From Altererythrobacter sp. Root672 (GTDB lineage: Bacteria; Pseudomonadota; Alphaproteobacteria; Sphingomonadales; Sphingomonadaceae), in NCBI RefSeq assembly GCF_001427865.1, contig NZ_LMHH01000001.1:310001-374000 (forward strand): DNA of 64,000 nucleotides. The letters are read 5' to 3'. The notes under the pieces were generated by a model. The model had not been told where the DNA came from, ran no database searches, and saw only the letters and a list, made by a program, of their open reading frames with translations. Each line of letters begins with the position of its first letter. The stretch's first letter is position 1. Shown piece by piece: positions 51,844 through 60,740 of this stretch. Position numbers and translations under genes: made by a program.

Positions 51844-51897
51844 ATTTGCTTCGCAAGCTTAGGCGATGCTCAAATCCCTGCTGAAAGCTACGTTTCC

Positions 51898-52572
51898 TCA
51901 GGATACGTCGAGGCAGTAACCGACCATCCTGATCGTGCGGATCGCATCGCCCATTCCGGCTTCCTGCAGGGCGGGGCGCAAGCGCTTCATCCATACGTCG
52001 ACTGTACGTTCGCCGATATGGGCATAGCCTTTGCCCAGGCCCTTGATGATGTCCTGCCGCGAATGGGCCTTGTTCGGGTTCTCAGCCAGGAAGCGCAGCA
52101 ACCTGAACTCGTTGGGCGCCAGCCTTATGGGGTTCCCGCGCCAGCGAGCCTGGAAGGCCACGAGGTCGATCACCAGGCCGCCGGCAACGACGGTACGGGC
52201 CGCGTGATGGTCCTGCCGCTCCGAGAACAGCGCCAGCACCCTGTCCAGCACTCGCGTGCGGTCGAGCGGTCCGACCATGTAATCGTCCGCCCCGGCCTTG
52301 AGCGCGCGGCGGTTGTCTTCGGGATCGTCCTCTTCGAGCACGAGAGTGAGGTGGGCATAGGCGGTGCGCGGATTGGCGCGCAAGCGGCGGCACATCTCCA
52401 GCCCGGATATGCCGGGCAAGGCCCAGTCGACGAAGGCGTACATCGGACCTTCGACTAACCGCCTGGGAGTGTCCTCGACCAATAGGTCGAATGTGAACGT
52501 GACGCCTCCGTGCTGGAAGTCGCCCTGTGGTCCCCCAAGCGGGCTGGTAGTGAAAATGTTGACCATGATCAT
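51898..52572 (-). CDS. OmpR-family response regulator with atypical receiver, near the flagellar genes
   Basis: 224 residues. The receiver keeps the phosphoacceptor in FVDWALPGISGLEMCRRLR and ALKAGADDYMVGPLD with the Lys replaced, and lacks the N-terminal acidic pair, so phosphorylation may be poor. The C-terminal winged helix (RLAPNEFRLLRFLAENPNKAHSRQDIIKG ... ERTVDVWMKRLRPALQEAG) is OmpR/PhoB-like. Placement at the end of the flagellar operon recalls FtcR-type flagellar regulators, by inference. ATG 52566 is an alternative start. Confidence 0.7.
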   Translation of the reverse strand: MIMVNIFTTSPLGGPQGDFQHGGVTFTFDLLVEDTPRRLVEGPMYAFVDWALPGISGLEMCRRLRANPRTAYAHLTLVLEEDDPEDNRRALKAGADDYMVGPLDRTRVLDRVLALFSERQDHHAARTVVAGGLVIDLVAFQARWRGNPIRLAPNEFRLLRFLAENPNKAHSRQDIIKGLGKGYAHIGERTVDVWMKRLRPALQEAGMGDAIRTIRMVGYCLDVS

Positions 52573-52673
52573 ACGCCGCTCATTCCCGGTTTTCAGGACC
52601 GGAATGCCGCAGGGATATGACGGGCATGTTACGGAAGTGCGAGCGTTCTCAAACTAGCGTTGGAACCAGGCTC

Positions 52674-53048
52674 TCAAGCGTTCTTCAGCGTCCTGCCGAT
52701 CTCGACGAAATCTGCCCGGACACGTCCAAGCATCTCGCTGTCGAAGGAAATCACGCTGTCGAGGATGGACCTCTTCGCGGCGCCGTAAAGCTGCATCAGG
52801 GCCGGGGCGAGCGGCGCCGACTGGTCGACGCCCATCTCCAGCGCAATGAGCGCCGACAAGGCGCGTGAAAGCGCCTTGCTCCGCGCGGCCGGGTCGGGGC
52901 GCTTGTTGGTGATAAGCGCGAGCCCAAGGCCGCCGACGACCTGCTCGATGCAGATGCGGACGAGCTCGCCGGGATCGCCGATGCCCTGGATGCGGGCTTC
53001 GATTTCGCTGCGACGATAGGCTTCGCGCGGGTCGGTGAAGGCCAGCAT
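52674..53048 (-). CDS. fliS: Flagellar export chaperone FliS-like
   Basis: 124 residues, all-helical. FTDPREAYRRSEIEARIQG, QVVGGLGLALITNKRPD and DSVISFDSEMLGRVRADFVEIGRTLKN follow the FliS pattern but with low identity. FliS binds flagellin and prevents early assembly. One-base overlap with fliD (ATG at 53048) supports coupling and the call. Confidence 0.75.
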   Translation of the reverse strand: MLAFTDPREAYRRSEIEARIQGIGDPGELVRICIEQVVGGLGLALITNKRPDPAARSKALSRALSALIALEMGVDQSAPLAPALMQLYGAAKRSILDSVISFDSEMLGRVRADFVEIGRTLKNA

Positions 53049-54463
53049 CAGTCCTTCCCGGCGTTCCAGGCGTCAATCTGACCCTGCAGGAACGTCAAGG
53101 TCGACTTGGACGCGCTGATGCGCGTGTCGGCCTTGGAGAAGCGGGCGACCATGTTGGCGCGCAGGGTTTCCTGCTGTTCGGCCAGCTTGGCGGTGTCCTT
53201 GGTGATCTGGCTCGACAGCTTCTGGTACCGCGTGATCGACCCGCCGAGCGATCCGGGATCGCTCGCGCTGGTGGCAGCGCGGGCAACTTTGTCGATCGTC
53301 GAATAGACGCCGTAGAGGCCGGTGGTGAACATGGCGGCCGCGCCCACGGGATCGCGTGTCAGGGTCGCCTGCAGGCGCGTGGTATCGAGCTTGAATGTGC
53401 CGTCGCGCTGAATGGCCAGGCCGAGGTCTGACAGGGTCCTCGTACCTTCCGCTCCATTCGGCATCACGACTTCGCCTGCCAGCTTCGAAAGCTGCTGCTT
53501 GAGCCGGCGCGCGCCCGGATCGCCGGCGAGATCGCCGGAGGCGGGATCGGTGGCCGTCTTCAGGTCGCTCGCAATGGCGTTGAGCGCATCGACGAGGTCC
53601 TGCATCGCACCGGTGATGCTGCTGGACGGATTGGAAAAGGTGATCTTGGTCGGCGATCCGGCGTTCGTGCCGGTCAGTGCCAGCGACAATCCCGGGGCGA
53701 TGCCCGTGACCGTGTTGCTGGAGCTGGTCATGCTGAGGCCGTCGAGCTTGAACGAGGCATCGCCTGCCGTGGCGAGCAGCCTGGAGGAAGCGCCACCGGC
53801 CGAAGGGTTCCAGGCGAGCGCGGCCAGACCTTCCTCGCCCGGGGTCTCGGTCGCTTCGACGACGAAGCCGTTCTGGGCCCCATCGGGTCCCTTGAGCACG
53901 AGCTGCGCGCCAGAGCTGGTCTGCGCGACATAGGCGCTGACGCCCGCGCCCTTGGCGTTGATGGCCGCGGCGATGGTGGTCAGTGTCGCGCCGCTGGGGA
54001 TGTCGATTTCGACCGCCGCCTTGGTGCCTTCGGTGAAACCCGACGCGGTCGTGGCGCCGAAGCGCAAGGTGAGCTTGCCGGCGCCGACCACGGTCGTGCT
54101 CGATGCGAGGGCGGGGCTGGCGAGAGTCTGCGAGCTGGCGAGCGAGAGAACCTCGAGCGAATAGGTCCCCGAACCCTGAGTCCCGCTTGGGCTGGATGCG
54201 GTGGCTACGCTGCCGTTGGCGACGCTCGGCTGCGGCGAAAGGTCGCCTACGCGAACGCGTTCGCCCATGGCAGACGCGAGCTGGCTGAGCATGTTCTTGA
54301 TCGTGGAGGCGGACGAGATCTGCTGGGAAAGCAGCTCAGTCTTGGCCTTCATCCGGTCGGTGCGCAGGGCAAACTGAGCCTGCGCCAGATTGTTGGCCAG
54401 GGCCACCATGTCGACGCCGCTGCCGGCGCCGAGCGTGCTTACGATGGAACTCATTTCGCTCAT
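53048..54463 (-). CDS. fliD: Flagellar filament capping protein FliD
   Basis: 471 residues. The N-terminal LGAGSGVDMVALANNLAQAQFALRTDRMKAKTELLSQQISSASTIKNMLSQLASAM is the FliD D0/D1 start; the C-terminal VFxxG-style AMFTTGLYGVYSTIDKVARAATS and the coiled coil ITKDTAKLAEQQETLRANMVARFSKADTRISASKSTLTFLQGQIDAW form the other half. Caps the filament and folds flagellin. Starts 40 bases after flhB. Confidence 0.9.
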   Translation of the reverse strand: MSEMSSIVSTLGAGSGVDMVALANNLAQAQFALRTDRMKAKTELLSQQISSASTIKNMLSQLASAMGERVRVGDLSPQPSVANGSVATASSPSGTQGSGTYSLEVLSLASSQTLASPALASSTTVVGAGKLTLRFGATTASGFTEGTKAAVEIDIPSGATLTTIAAAINAKGAGVSAYVAQTSSGAQLVLKGPDGAQNGFVVEATETPGEEGLAALAWNPSAGGASSRLLATAGDASFKLDGLSMTSSSNTVTGIAPGLSLALTGTNAGSPTKITFSNPSSSITGAMQDLVDALNAIASDLKTATDPASGDLAGDPGARRLKQQLSKLAGEVVMPNGAEGTRTLSDLGLAIQRDGTFKLDTTRLQATLTRDPVGAAAMFTTGLYGVYSTIDKVARAATSASDPGSLGGSITRYQKLSSQITKDTAKLAEQQETLRANMVARFSKADTRISASKSTLTFLQGQIDAWNAGKD

Positions 54464-54503
54464 GGATTGGAGAACGTCCGTTGGAGGCGAGGATTAAGAG
54501 GCC

Positions 54504-55631
54504 TCAGGCCCCCAACCGCCCGTCCGCATCAAAGCGCAGGTCGATTGGCACGTCGATCGTCGGCAAGCCCGGCTGTTCGCCGCGTTTGAGCGAGTAGACG
54601 AATGCCAGGACCGAGGCGAGGGCACCGTAGAGCTCTTCGCGGATGGTCTGGTTTTCGCGCGTGGTGAAATAGATCGAACGGGCGAGCTGCGGCAGCTCGA
54701 TCATCGGTACGCCGAGTTCGAGCGCCAGTTCGCGCATCGCCATGGCCTTTTCGCCGCGGCCCTTGGCCAGCACGATCGGGGCCGAGGCTTTCGTTGGATC
54801 GTAAGTCATCGCCACGCTAAAGTGGGTCGGGTTGGTGAGGACGAACTGCGCATCGCGCATCGCCGGAGCGACGCCGCCCATGGCGATCTCGCGCTGGCGC
54901 TGGCGGCGCATCGCCTTCGCCTCGGGCGAGCCTTCGGCCTCCTTGTTTTCGTCGCGCATGTCCTGGTGGCTCATCTTGAGGCGCTGCATGCGGCGGATCC
55001 ACTGGATCGGCACGTCGATCAGCGCGATCGCGACCAGGCCGGCGGCCAGCGCGAACAGCAGGCTGATGAGCGCCCCCCAGCCAGCCTGAAGCTGTTGAGA
55101 CAGGTTGCCTTTGCCCATTCCGGCGATGGTTTCGAGCCAGCTGCTGCCCCAATAGAACGCGATAGCGCCGAGCAGGGCGATCTTGAGCAGGCCCTTGCCC
55201 ATCTCGATCACCCCAGTGATGCCGAACATGCGCTTGAGGCCCGACAGCGGATTGATGCGCGAGCCCTTGAAGGCGATGTTGGAACCGACCCAGCGACCGT
55301 CGGAAAAGCCCAACTGCGAGACCACCGTGAGCAGTATGATCGGCACCGCCAGCGAGGCGAGCGGTGGGAACATCGACAGCAGCAGCGAGATGAGCGTCGA
55401 CCCGACACTGAAGTTGTCGATCGCGTCTCGGTCGAACGTCAGCCCGCCACGTAGGGCTTCGGCCATGTCGCCGAGCAGCCACGGCCCGGCAAAGGCCAGC
55501 CACGCCGCACCGAACAGCATTACGGCCGCGGTCGAGAGTTCGCGCGAGCGGAGGACGTCGCCCTTGGTGGCGGCGTCGCGGCGGCGCTTCTCGGTTGGGG
55601 CAAAGGTCTTTTCGCCGGCGCTCTCGCTCAT
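54504..55631 (-). CDS. flhB: Flagellar export switch protein FlhB
   Basis: 375 residues. N-terminal membrane domain, then the cytoplasmic part with the self-cleavage motif NPTH in FVLTNPTHFSVAMTYD, EKTFAPTEKRRRDAATKGDVLRSRE at the start, and ELGVPMIELPQLARSIYFTT. Cleavage switches export from rod/hook to filament substrates. Overlaps fliR by 4 bases (ATGA). Confidence 0.96.
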   Translation of the reverse strand: MSESAGEKTFAPTEKRRRDAATKGDVLRSRELSTAAVMLFGAAWLAFAGPWLLGDMAEALRGGLTFDRDAIDNFSVGSTLISLLLSMFPPLASLAVPIILLTVVSQLGFSDGRWVGSNIAFKGSRINPLSGLKRMFGITGVIEMGKGLLKIALLGAIAFYWGSSWLETIAGMGKGNLSQQLQAGWGALISLLFALAAGLVAIALIDVPIQWIRRMQRLKMSHQDMRDENKEAEGSPEAKAMRRQRQREIAMGGVAPAMRDAQFVLTNPTHFSVAMTYDPTKASAPIVLAKGRGEKAMAMRELALELGVPMIELPQLARSIYFTTRENQTIREELYGALASVLAFVYSLKRGEQPGLPTIDVPIDLRFDADGRLGA

Positions 55632-56413
55632 CGGATCAGGACTTCCTCGACTTGTTCGAGCGAGACCGCGGTGACACCGGCAAGTTGGTCATAGATCATC
55701 GGCGCGGCGAGGATCACCGCGGTGATCCCGGCAAGCACGCCCGCAGGCAGGCCAAGCGCGAAGAGATTAAGCGACGGTGCCGAGCGGCTGAGCACGCCGG
55801 TAAGGATCTGCACCAGCAGCAGCACCAGCGTCACCGGCAGGGCGATCCGGACAGCGGTCTCGAGCATGGTGCCGGTGAACGAGGCGATCAGCGCGAAGCG
55901 GTCTGCGCCGAGCCAGGTTTCTCCCGGTGGGAAGGCGTTGTAGCTTTCGACCACCAGGTGGATCCAGTGCAGGTGCGCGCCAGTCGCGAGGAAGATCAGC
56001 GTCAGCACGATGGTGAAGAACTGCCCGAAGGCAGTGGTCTGGCCGCCGCCACTGGGGTCGGCTGCCATGGCCATGCTCATGCCCATGCCACCGCCGATCA
56101 GCTCGGCAGCAACGACCGGCGCGGCAAAGGCGATCTGCAGCACGAAGCCGAGCGAGACGCCAACTAGCACTTCACCCATGACGGTGAGCAATCCCTGCAC
56201 CGAGAACAGCGCTTCGGGGACCGGGATGCCGGGCATCCACACGGCGACGAACACCGCCACCGCCCCAGTCGCGCAAGTACGCACGGTCACCGGGATGATC
56301 GCCGCGCCGAAGATCGGCGCCGCCATCATTGCGGCTCCAATGCGAGTCATCAGGAAGACTACGCGCCAGAAGTCAGCTTCCAGGGCGCCGAAGCCGAAGT
56401 CGAGTGCGATCAT
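55628..56413 (-). CDS. fliR: Flagellar biosynthesis protein FliR
   Basis: 261 residues with about six membrane helices. FWRVVFLMTRIGAAMMAAPIFGAAIIPVTVRT and GVSLGFVLQIAFAAPVVAAELIGGGMGMSMA are family segments. Part of the FliPQR export gate. Overlaps fliQ by 4 bases. Confidence 0.93.
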   Translation of the reverse strand: MIALDFGFGALEADFWRVVFLMTRIGAAMMAAPIFGAAIIPVTVRTCATGAVAVFVAVWMPGIPVPEALFSVQGLLTVMGEVLVGVSLGFVLQIAFAAPVVAAELIGGGMGMSMAMAADPSGGGQTTAFGQFFTIVLTLIFLATGAHLHWIHLVVESYNAFPPGETWLGADRFALIASFTGTMLETAVRIALPVTLVLLLVQILTGVLSRSAPSLNLFALGLPAGVLAGITAVILAAPMIYDQLAGVTAVSLEQVEEVLIR

Positions 56414-56682
56414 TGGCCGATGCGGCTTATCTCAGCGAAGATTTCCTGCATGAAATCACCCAGCAGGGTCATCATCGACGCGCCGAAGATGACCAGCACG
56501 ATAGCGATCGCGGCAAGCTTCGGGACAAAGGTGAGGGTCTGCTCGTTGACCGAGGTGGCGGCCTGGATCAGGCCGATCACGAGGCCGACCGCGAGACTGG
56601 CGAGGAGCACCGGCGCCGCGAGCAGCGCCGTCACCCACAGCATCCTGTCGGCGAGCGACAGCAGGTTCGAAAGGTCGTCCAT
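56410..56682 (-). CDS. fliQ: Flagellar biosynthesis protein FliQ
   Basis: 90 residues with two membrane helices, the standard size. DRMLWVTALLAAPVLLASLAVGLVIGLIQAATSVNEQTLTFVPKLAAI is the FliQ signature. Export-gate component with FliP and FliR. Starts 2 bases after the fliP stop. Confidence 0.94.
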   Translation of the reverse strand: MDDLSNLLSLADRMLWVTALLAAPVLLASLAVGLVIGLIQAATSVNEQTLTFVPKLAAIAIVLVIFGASMMTLLGDFMQEIFAEISRIGQ

Positions 56683-56684
56683 GG

Positions 56685-57467
56685 CTAGACGAAGCTCGCC
56701 GCTAGCGAGCCCATCAGCAGGGCCCAGCCGTCGACCAGCACGAACAGCAAGAGCTTGAACGGCAGGGAGACGAGCATTGGCGACATCATCATCATGCCGA
56801 GCGACATCAAGACGCTGGAGACGACGAGGTCGATGACGAGGAACGGCAGGAACAGCATGAAGCCGATCTGAAACGCCGTCTTCAGCTCGCTGGTGACGAA
56901 CGCCGGCAGCAGGATCGAGAACGGGACGTCGGCGGTCGACTGGAACTTCGGCGCCTTGGCCATGTCGGCGAACATCGCCAGGTCGGTCTTGCGGGTCTGG
57001 CGGATCATGAAGCCGTGAAATTCGGTACCGGCGGCGGCGATCGCCTGCTCGGCGTTGATCTGGCCGGCGGAGTAGGGCGCGAGCGCGTTGGCGTTCACCT
57101 TCTCCAGCGTCGGCGCCATGACGAATAGCGAGAGGAACAGCGACAGGCCGATCAGCACCTGGTTCGGCGGCGACTGCTGCAGGCCAAGCGCCTGGCGCAG
57201 GATCGCCAGCACGACGATGATGCGGGTGAAGCTGGTCATCATCAGGATCAGCGCCGGCAGGATCGTCAGCAGGCCCATGATCAGCAGCAGCTGGAGCGAC
57301 ATGCTCAGCGGCTCGCCGCCGGCTCCGGCCATGTTGCTGAAGGCGCGGTCAAGCGCGCCCGGCATCGCGGCCGATGCGGGCACTGCCTGCGCGACAGCGG
57401 CCTGGGCGTAGGCCAATTTCGGAAGGATCAGCGCGGCGAGCGCCGCGACAGAGGAGAGACGCTTCAC
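56685..57467 (-). CDS. fliP: Flagellar biosynthesis protein FliP
   Basis: 260 residues. A cleavable signal (VAALAALILPKLAYAQ) precedes the gate core: LLLIMGLLTILPALILMMTSFTRIIVVLAILRQALGLQQSPPNQVLIGL, and MIRQTRKTDL ... LLPAFVTSELKTAFQIGFMLFLPFLVIDLVVSSVLMSLGMMMMSP. The GTG start at 57467 overlaps fliO by 4 bases; a longer upstream frame is an out-of-frame shadow of fliO/fliN. Confidence 0.95.
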   Translation of the reverse strand: MKRLSSVAALAALILPKLAYAQAAVAQAVPASAAMPGALDRAFSNMAGAGGEPLSMSLQLLLIMGLLTILPALILMMTSFTRIIVVLAILRQALGLQQSPPNQVLIGLSLFLSLFVMAPTLEKVNANALAPYSAGQINAEQAIAAAGTEFHGFMIRQTRKTDLAMFADMAKAPKFQSTADVPFSILLPAFVTSELKTAFQIGFMLFLPFLVIDLVVSSVLMSLGMMMMSPMLVSLPFKLLLFVLVDGWALLMGSLAASFV

Positions 57468-57745
57468 GCTGCGGTCTCCACGACTTCGCGAGCCGGCGCT
57501 TCGGCCAGGCGGGTGAGGCCGTTGCGAGAGGTCGAGACGAGGATCTCGCGTCCATGGAATTCGATCACCGCCAGGCGCATCGTGGGGGAGAGCATGGTCG
57601 TCTCCACGATCCGCACAGCGCGGGTGCCACCACCTTGCGGGCCACCGAACTTGCCCTGCAGGCGCTGGGTCAGCTTGAGGCTGCCCCAGATCATCCCGCC
57701 GATCAGCGGCAGGAGCAGGAACAGCTTGAGGATATACCAACCCAC
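57464..57745 (-). CDS. fliO: Flagellar biosynthesis protein FliO-like
   Basis: 93 residues: one membrane helix (ILKLFLLLPLIGGMIWGSLKL) and a small basic cytoplasmic domain (RAVRIVETTMLSPTMRLAVIEFHGREILVSTSRNGLTRLAEAP), the FliO layout. It stabilises FliP during gate assembly. Identity is supported mainly by place between fliN and fliP. Confidence 0.85.
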   Translation of the reverse strand: MGWYILKLFLLLPLIGGMIWGSLKLTQRLQGKFGGPQGGGTRAVRIVETTMLSPTMRLAVIEFHGREILVSTSRNGLTRLAEAPAREVVETAA

Positions 57746-57750
57746 TGGGA

Positions 57751-58020
57751 TTACCCTTCGAGGCCGGGCTGGGTCGATCCGACCAGCTCGAGGATGCGCA
57801 GGCCAAAGCGGTTGCCTTCGGCCACAACTTCGCCGCGGGCGATGAGCTTGCCGTTGACCTTAACGTCGAGCGGCTCGTCGACCAGGCGGTCGAGCATGAC
57901 CACGCTTTCCTCGCCAAGGGCCAGGACGTCGCGCAAGTGCAGGTCGGTCCGGCCGAGCTCTACAGTCAGGCGGACATCGATGTCCTGGATCAGGCCAAAG
58001 CCCGGAGCTTGGAATGTCAC
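57751..58020 (-). CDS. fliN: Flagellar motor switch protein FliN
   Basis: 89 residues, one SpoA/FliN domain: IQDIDVRLTVELGRTDLHLRDVLALGEESVVMLDRLVDEPLDVKVNGKLIARGEVVAEGNRFGLRILE, which is the full conserved block. Forms the C-ring with FliM. Shorter than E. coli FliN (137) because the variable N-terminus is missing. Overlaps fliM by 4 bases. Confidence 0.93.
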   Translation of the reverse strand: MTFQAPGFGLIQDIDVRLTVELGRTDLHLRDVLALGEESVVMLDRLVDEPLDVKVNGKLIARGEVVAEGNRFGLRILELVGSTQPGLEG

Positions 58021-58922
58021 TGTGGGTCCTTTCGGGTAAACATCGTCGTGGTCAGTTGCAGGGCAGCCCGGTCTTCGAACTCACCCACAGTACCCCTTGC
58101 AATGATCGTGCCACCCACGCGCAGCGGGACGGCGCGAGCGACCGGGATCGGAATTGTCAGGCCCGGAGCGAAGGCCGCGAGGCGGCTCAGCGGGATGCGC
58201 ATTTCGGCGAGAACGGCCTCGAGCGACAATGGAACGCTGGCGAAAGGATCGTCGAGCGGGCCAGCCTTGCGGCGTTCGCGGCGCTTGGGCGAGGACGGCG
58301 CAGCGACGATCGAGGGCAGGGTTTCCTCCTTCGTCGCCACCGTTATCGTCCACGGCTTCGAGCTGCCGTCGTCGATTTCAAGGGCCAGCACTACGAGCGC
58401 TTCCGCCTTACGGTAGGGGGAAATCGTCGAGTACGAGCTATCGCGCTGGGCAATCGTCAGCGGCCCGAGGTCGGTAACCAATTGGCCGAGCGCCTCGGTA
58501 ACCATTTTCTCCAGGCGCTGGGCGAGGAGGTCGGCCGAGAGGGGCAGGACCTTGGGCAAAGCTTCGGTGATTTCTCCCGTGCCGCCGAACGTCCGGTCGA
58601 GCTGGGCGAGGATCGCCGCGCCGTCGATCGAAAGGAGCAGGCGGTGCGAGCCTTCTTCCGGTCCGAGGAGAGAATTTGCCGCTAGCGGCAAAATCTTGCC
58701 GGCCAGTTCGCCGCCATTCATCCGGACGGCGCTCTCCACGCGCACTTCAGGAGCCTTGCCGCCCGAGAAGGCCGCGAGGGACGGAGCGATCGCCCGAGCG
58801 AGGCGTTCGCCCAGCCGCCCGAACTCGGGCAGCAGGTCGACTTCCTCGCCACGCTGACGGAACAGCGCCTCGCAATGACTTACGGCAAGGCCTGCCGCTT
58901 TGAGGGTGCGTTCGGGCTTCAT
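58017..58922 (-). CDS. fliM: Flagellar motor switch protein FliM, lacking the N-terminal CheY-binding motif
   Basis: 301 residues. The middle domain and C-terminal SpoA-like domain are present: LDRTFGGTGEITEALPKVLPLSADLLAQRLEKMV with the GGxG region, and VPLRVGGTIIARGTVGEFEDRAALQLT. The N-terminus is MKPERTLKAAGLAVSHCEALFRQRGEEVD: the usual LSQDEIDALL CheY-P docking peptide is missing, and the gene is ~30 residues shorter than typical. There is no room upstream because fliL overlaps the start. Torque/switch function should remain, but CheY control may work otherwise. Confidence 0.88.
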   Translation of the reverse strand: MKPERTLKAAGLAVSHCEALFRQRGEEVDLLPEFGRLGERLARAIAPSLAAFSGGKAPEVRVESAVRMNGGELAGKILPLAANSLLGPEEGSHRLLLSIDGAAILAQLDRTFGGTGEITEALPKVLPLSADLLAQRLEKMVTEALGQLVTDLGPLTIAQRDSSYSTISPYRKAEALVVLALEIDDGSSKPWTITVATKEETLPSIVAAPSSPKRRERRKAGPLDDPFASVPLSLEAVLAEMRIPLSRLAAFAPGLTIPIPVARAVPLRVGGTIIARGTVGEFEDRAALQLTTTMFTRKDPQ

Positions 58923-59500
58923 TGGACGATGAAGGTAAGGAAGTGGACGTTGTCGACGCCGCCGAAGCCTTCGGCCTTTAGCAGCACGTCGTTGATCGCG
59001 GCGGTGAGGCGCTTCTGCAGCGCGGCCTTGCCTTGCGGGGTCTCGACTTCCTCAGCGCTGGCGTTGGCAATCTCCACCAGCAGGCGCGACCTGATCGCGA
59101 GCTGGTGTTCACCCAGCCACATCAGCACCCGCCCGTCATAGCGCGTCGAAGCGGCGAGGCTCAGCTGCACCAGGCCGTCGGAGTTGCGCAGGTTGGAAGT
59201 GAACTCTTCCGGGAACCGGTAATAGGCCGTGCGGTACTTGCTGCCGCCGTCGCCATAGACCAGCTCGGCCCCGCCTTCCTCTCCCTTGGCGGGAGCGGGG
59301 GCGTAGGGATCTTCGTCGCCCTTGCGCACGAGCTTGGGCTTGTTGTCCTCTTCACCATGGGCCCCACCGATCACGCCGGTCTGGACCAAGGCGAAGGCAC
59401 CGCCGCCGCCAGCCGCAATGAGGACGATTCCCAGGCCGATCATTAGGATCATGCCCTTGCCCTTCTTCGGCTTCTCTTCACTGGTCTTCTTGCTGCTCAT
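58919..59500 (-). CDS. fliL: Flagellar basal body-associated protein FliL
   Basis: 193 residues: Lys-rich cytoplasmic start (KKTSEEKPKKGKG), one membrane helix (MILMIGLGIVLIAAGGGGAFALV), and a periplasmic stomatin-like domain with YRFPEEFTSNLRNSDGLVQLSLAASTRYD and LLVEIANASAEEVETPQGKAALQKRLTAAINDVL. It strengthens stator-motor coupling. Overlaps fliM by 4 bases. Confidence 0.93.
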   Translation of the reverse strand: MSSKKTSEEKPKKGKGMILMIGLGIVLIAAGGGGAFALVQTGVIGGAHGEEDNKPKLVRKGDEDPYAPAPAKGEEGGAELVYGDGGSKYRTAYYRFPEEFTSNLRNSDGLVQLSLAASTRYDGRVLMWLGEHQLAIRSRLLVEIANASAEEVETPQGKAALQKRLTAAINDVLLKAEGFGGVDNVHFLTFIVQ

Positions 59501-59532
59501 CGTATTCCTCGAATTTCCGGAGGTTGGGGCGT

Positions 59533-60711
59533 TCAGGCGAAAGTGCCGGAGCGGGATTCGGATTGGGCGTGGTCGTCACGCTGGCGGGTGCCTTCCCGGC
59601 GGCCCTGGGTGTTGCGTTCGCTCTGGGAGCGGGCCTCGCTGCCCGAGCCGGCATTGGCGCCGCGATCCATTGGGTTATCGCGATGCTGGGTGCCGGAACG
59701 TGAGGCGGCGTTGTCCTGGTTGCCGGCGGTCGCGCTATCGGCCTGGACCGCTGCGGCGACTGCGCGCTTCAGGTCGGGGTCCGATCCGGCCAGCTCGACC
59801 GACAGGTGGCCATGCACGGTCTGCTCGATGCGGATCGAGACTTCGCCGAAGTCGGCGTGGTCGATGTCGAGCGTTGCTTGTGCCGGCATCAGCGCTTCGC
59901 GCGCGGCGACCAACCGATCGAGCGTGGCACCGATGTCGACGGCATTCGCATTGTGCAGCGACGTAACGTGGCCGGCGGCGTGGTGGGTCGAGGTAGAGGG
60001 CGCGTCGGGCGAAGCCGTCGAGAACTGCGGCGCCAGCTGCTGCACGACCGGCGCTTCGGCACGGCCCGTCAGGGCTGCGGTCGCTGATTTGGTCGGGGCG
60101 GTGGCCACGGGTTCAGCGGTCTCCGCCACAGGAGCCTCGGCAGTGGCCTGGCTATCGGCGCGAACCGTGATCGAGATTTCAGCGGGCGCCGCGCGGCGGT
60201 CCTGCTTTGTGGCGGGTTGCTGCAGAGCGGCGAGGGCGTCGGTACCAGCAGGCACCGGCATCGGCGGGCTGGCAGGCGAGGCTGACTTGGCTGGAGCTGC
60301 CGACGCTTCTCCGGCTTCGGCTGCCGCCGGCAATGCCGGGACGGGGAGGCCCGCGAGGAGAAGCTGCATCATCTCGGGCGTCAGGGCGATAGGCGCGTCC
60401 TTTGCGTCGGTATCGGCCGCAGCGAGGTCACCCTCAGCCTCGCCTTCCGGCAAAGTCGGCAACATGCCCGGCAAAAACTTGCCGCCGGCAATTGCCGGAC
60501 CGGCAACGGGAAGGGCGAGGGCCTGTTCTTCCGTTGCGGCCGGATCGGCGGCCTTGTCACCGGAAATGGCAAGCCCGGAGAGCGTGGAGAGGAGGTCGCC
60601 GAAGCTGGGGCCATCCTCGGATACGCCTTGCGTTAACCCGCTTTTCTTACCGCCGGCTATCGCCTGCAGCGCGGAGAGAAGGGTCGACGATGAAGAAGCA
60701 GTAGAGAGCAT
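59533..60711 (-). CDS. fliK: Flagellar hook-length control protein FliK
   Basis: 392 residues. A long Ala/Pro/Asp-rich, disordered ruler (residues ~1-270) and a folded C-terminal block ATLDIDHADFGEVSIRIEQTVHGHLSVELAGSDPDLKRAV that matches the FliK C-domain (LxPxxLGxVxVxl). The C-terminal tail is polar. FliK times the switch of FlhB. Low sequence identity elsewhere is normal for this protein. Confidence 0.86.
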   Translation of the reverse strand: MLSTASSSSTLLSALQAIAGGKKSGLTQGVSEDGPSFGDLLSTLSGLAISGDKAADPAATEEQALALPVAGPAIAGGKFLPGMLPTLPEGEAEGDLAAADTDAKDAPIALTPEMMQLLLAGLPVPALPAAAEAGEASAAPAKSASPASPPMPVPAGTDALAALQQPATKQDRRAAPAEISITVRADSQATAEAPVAETAEPVATAPTKSATAALTGRAEAPVVQQLAPQFSTASPDAPSTSTHHAAGHVTSLHNANAVDIGATLDRLVAAREALMPAQATLDIDHADFGEVSIRIEQTVHGHLSVELAGSDPDLKRAVAAAVQADSATAGNQDNAASRSGTQHRDNPMDRGANAGSGSEARSQSERNTQGRREGTRQRDDHAQSESRSGTFA

Positions 60712-60740
60712 AGTCTTGGCCGTTCACCATTGTTTGCTCT

